Origin: Candidatus Kerfeldbacteria bacterium
GTDB lineage: Bacteria; Patescibacteriota; Patescibacteriia; Veblenbacterales; UBA10138
Direction of reading: 5' to 3'
DNA: 5,278 nt
NCBI GenBank assembly: GCA_016234305.1
Contig: JACRFM010000075.1
Span: forward strand, 1 to 5,278
Below are positions 5,260 through 5,278 of this stretch, piece after piece (within the stretch, counting starts at the first letter, position 1; the number at the start of each line of letters is the position of its first letter). Under the pieces are notes generated by a model, which worked only from the letters and a program-made list of their open reading frames with translations, did no database searches and was not told the DNA's origin. Made by a program: the position numbers and the translations under genes.

Positions 5260-5278
5260 TTATGACCGTAAAAGTTGA
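5260..5278 (-). CDS. Possible last codons of an upstream minus-strand gene
   Basis: On the minus strand one frame reads CAA CTT TTA CGG TCA TAA, that is QLLRS and a stop at 5262-5260, placed 18 nt before the probable terminator hairpin. Position and strand fit the tail of a gene lying beyond the window. Five codons are not proof. A rival reading is a plus-strand start ATG at 5262-5264 (MTVKV...). Nothing can be said of the product. Confidence 0.3.

Noticed and set aside
5262..5278. Plus-strand start ATG giving MTVKV at the right edge
   Set aside because: It runs only 17 bases to the edge, has no clear Shine-Dalgarno, and the T-tailed hairpin at 5214-5241 plus the strand of all other genes fit a minus-strand gene end better. 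It remains possible.

Overview
The window is a mostly one-directional stretch of bacterial DNA with every confident gene on the minus strand. Two compositions are present. The flanks (about 1-2265 and 5135-5278) are very AT-rich: sample lines counted by hand give 28-30% GC. A block at about 2270-5130 is GC-rich: sample lines give 52-70% GC over most of it and about 47-48% in its last 600 bases. The small AT-rich genes, the pyruvoyl-decarboxylase type and the variant GARS-like ATP-grasp enzyme remind me of Candidate Phyla Radiation (Patescibacteria) genomes. This placement is an inference from gene type and composition only. All four certain stop codons are TAA, and Trp is encoded by TGG, so nothing suggests a recoded UGA.

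Layout in the direction of transcription (right to left): (i) at the right edge, 5242-5278 may hold the last codons of an upstream minus-strand gene, followed by a hairpin with a T-run at 5214-5241. (ii) 5102-2331 encodes a 923-residue secreted multidomain protein. Its order is signal peptide, M23/LytM-type metallopeptidase with all expected zinc and catalytic residues, two FG-P repeats, a Gly/Asp linker, a carbohydrate-binding-like beta domain, another beta domain, a mucin-like Thr-rich linker and a C-terminal domain. It alone has a strong Shine-Dalgarno. (iii) 2330-2138 is an intergenic region with three stem-loops. (iv) 2137-1733 is a small S-adenosylmethionine decarboxylase family enzyme (SpeD/SpeH type). 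It keeps the pyruvoyl-forming and catalytic residues but lacks the usual ribose-binding Glu. (v) 1639-650 is a ten-helix EamA/DMT-family transporter. (vi) 643 to the left edge is a GARS-like (PurD-related) ATP-grasp ligase, cut by the window after 214 residues.

The transporter and the ATP-grasp gene are 6 nt apart and almost surely co-transcribed; the decarboxylase lies 93 nt upstream and may belong to the same unit. A decarboxylase making an amine, a ligase of the carboxylate-amine type and a metabolite exporter could form a small pathway, but this is a hypothesis. The GC-rich secreted hydrolase gene looks like an insertion of foreign origin between AT-rich genes and probably acts on cell walls outside the cell.
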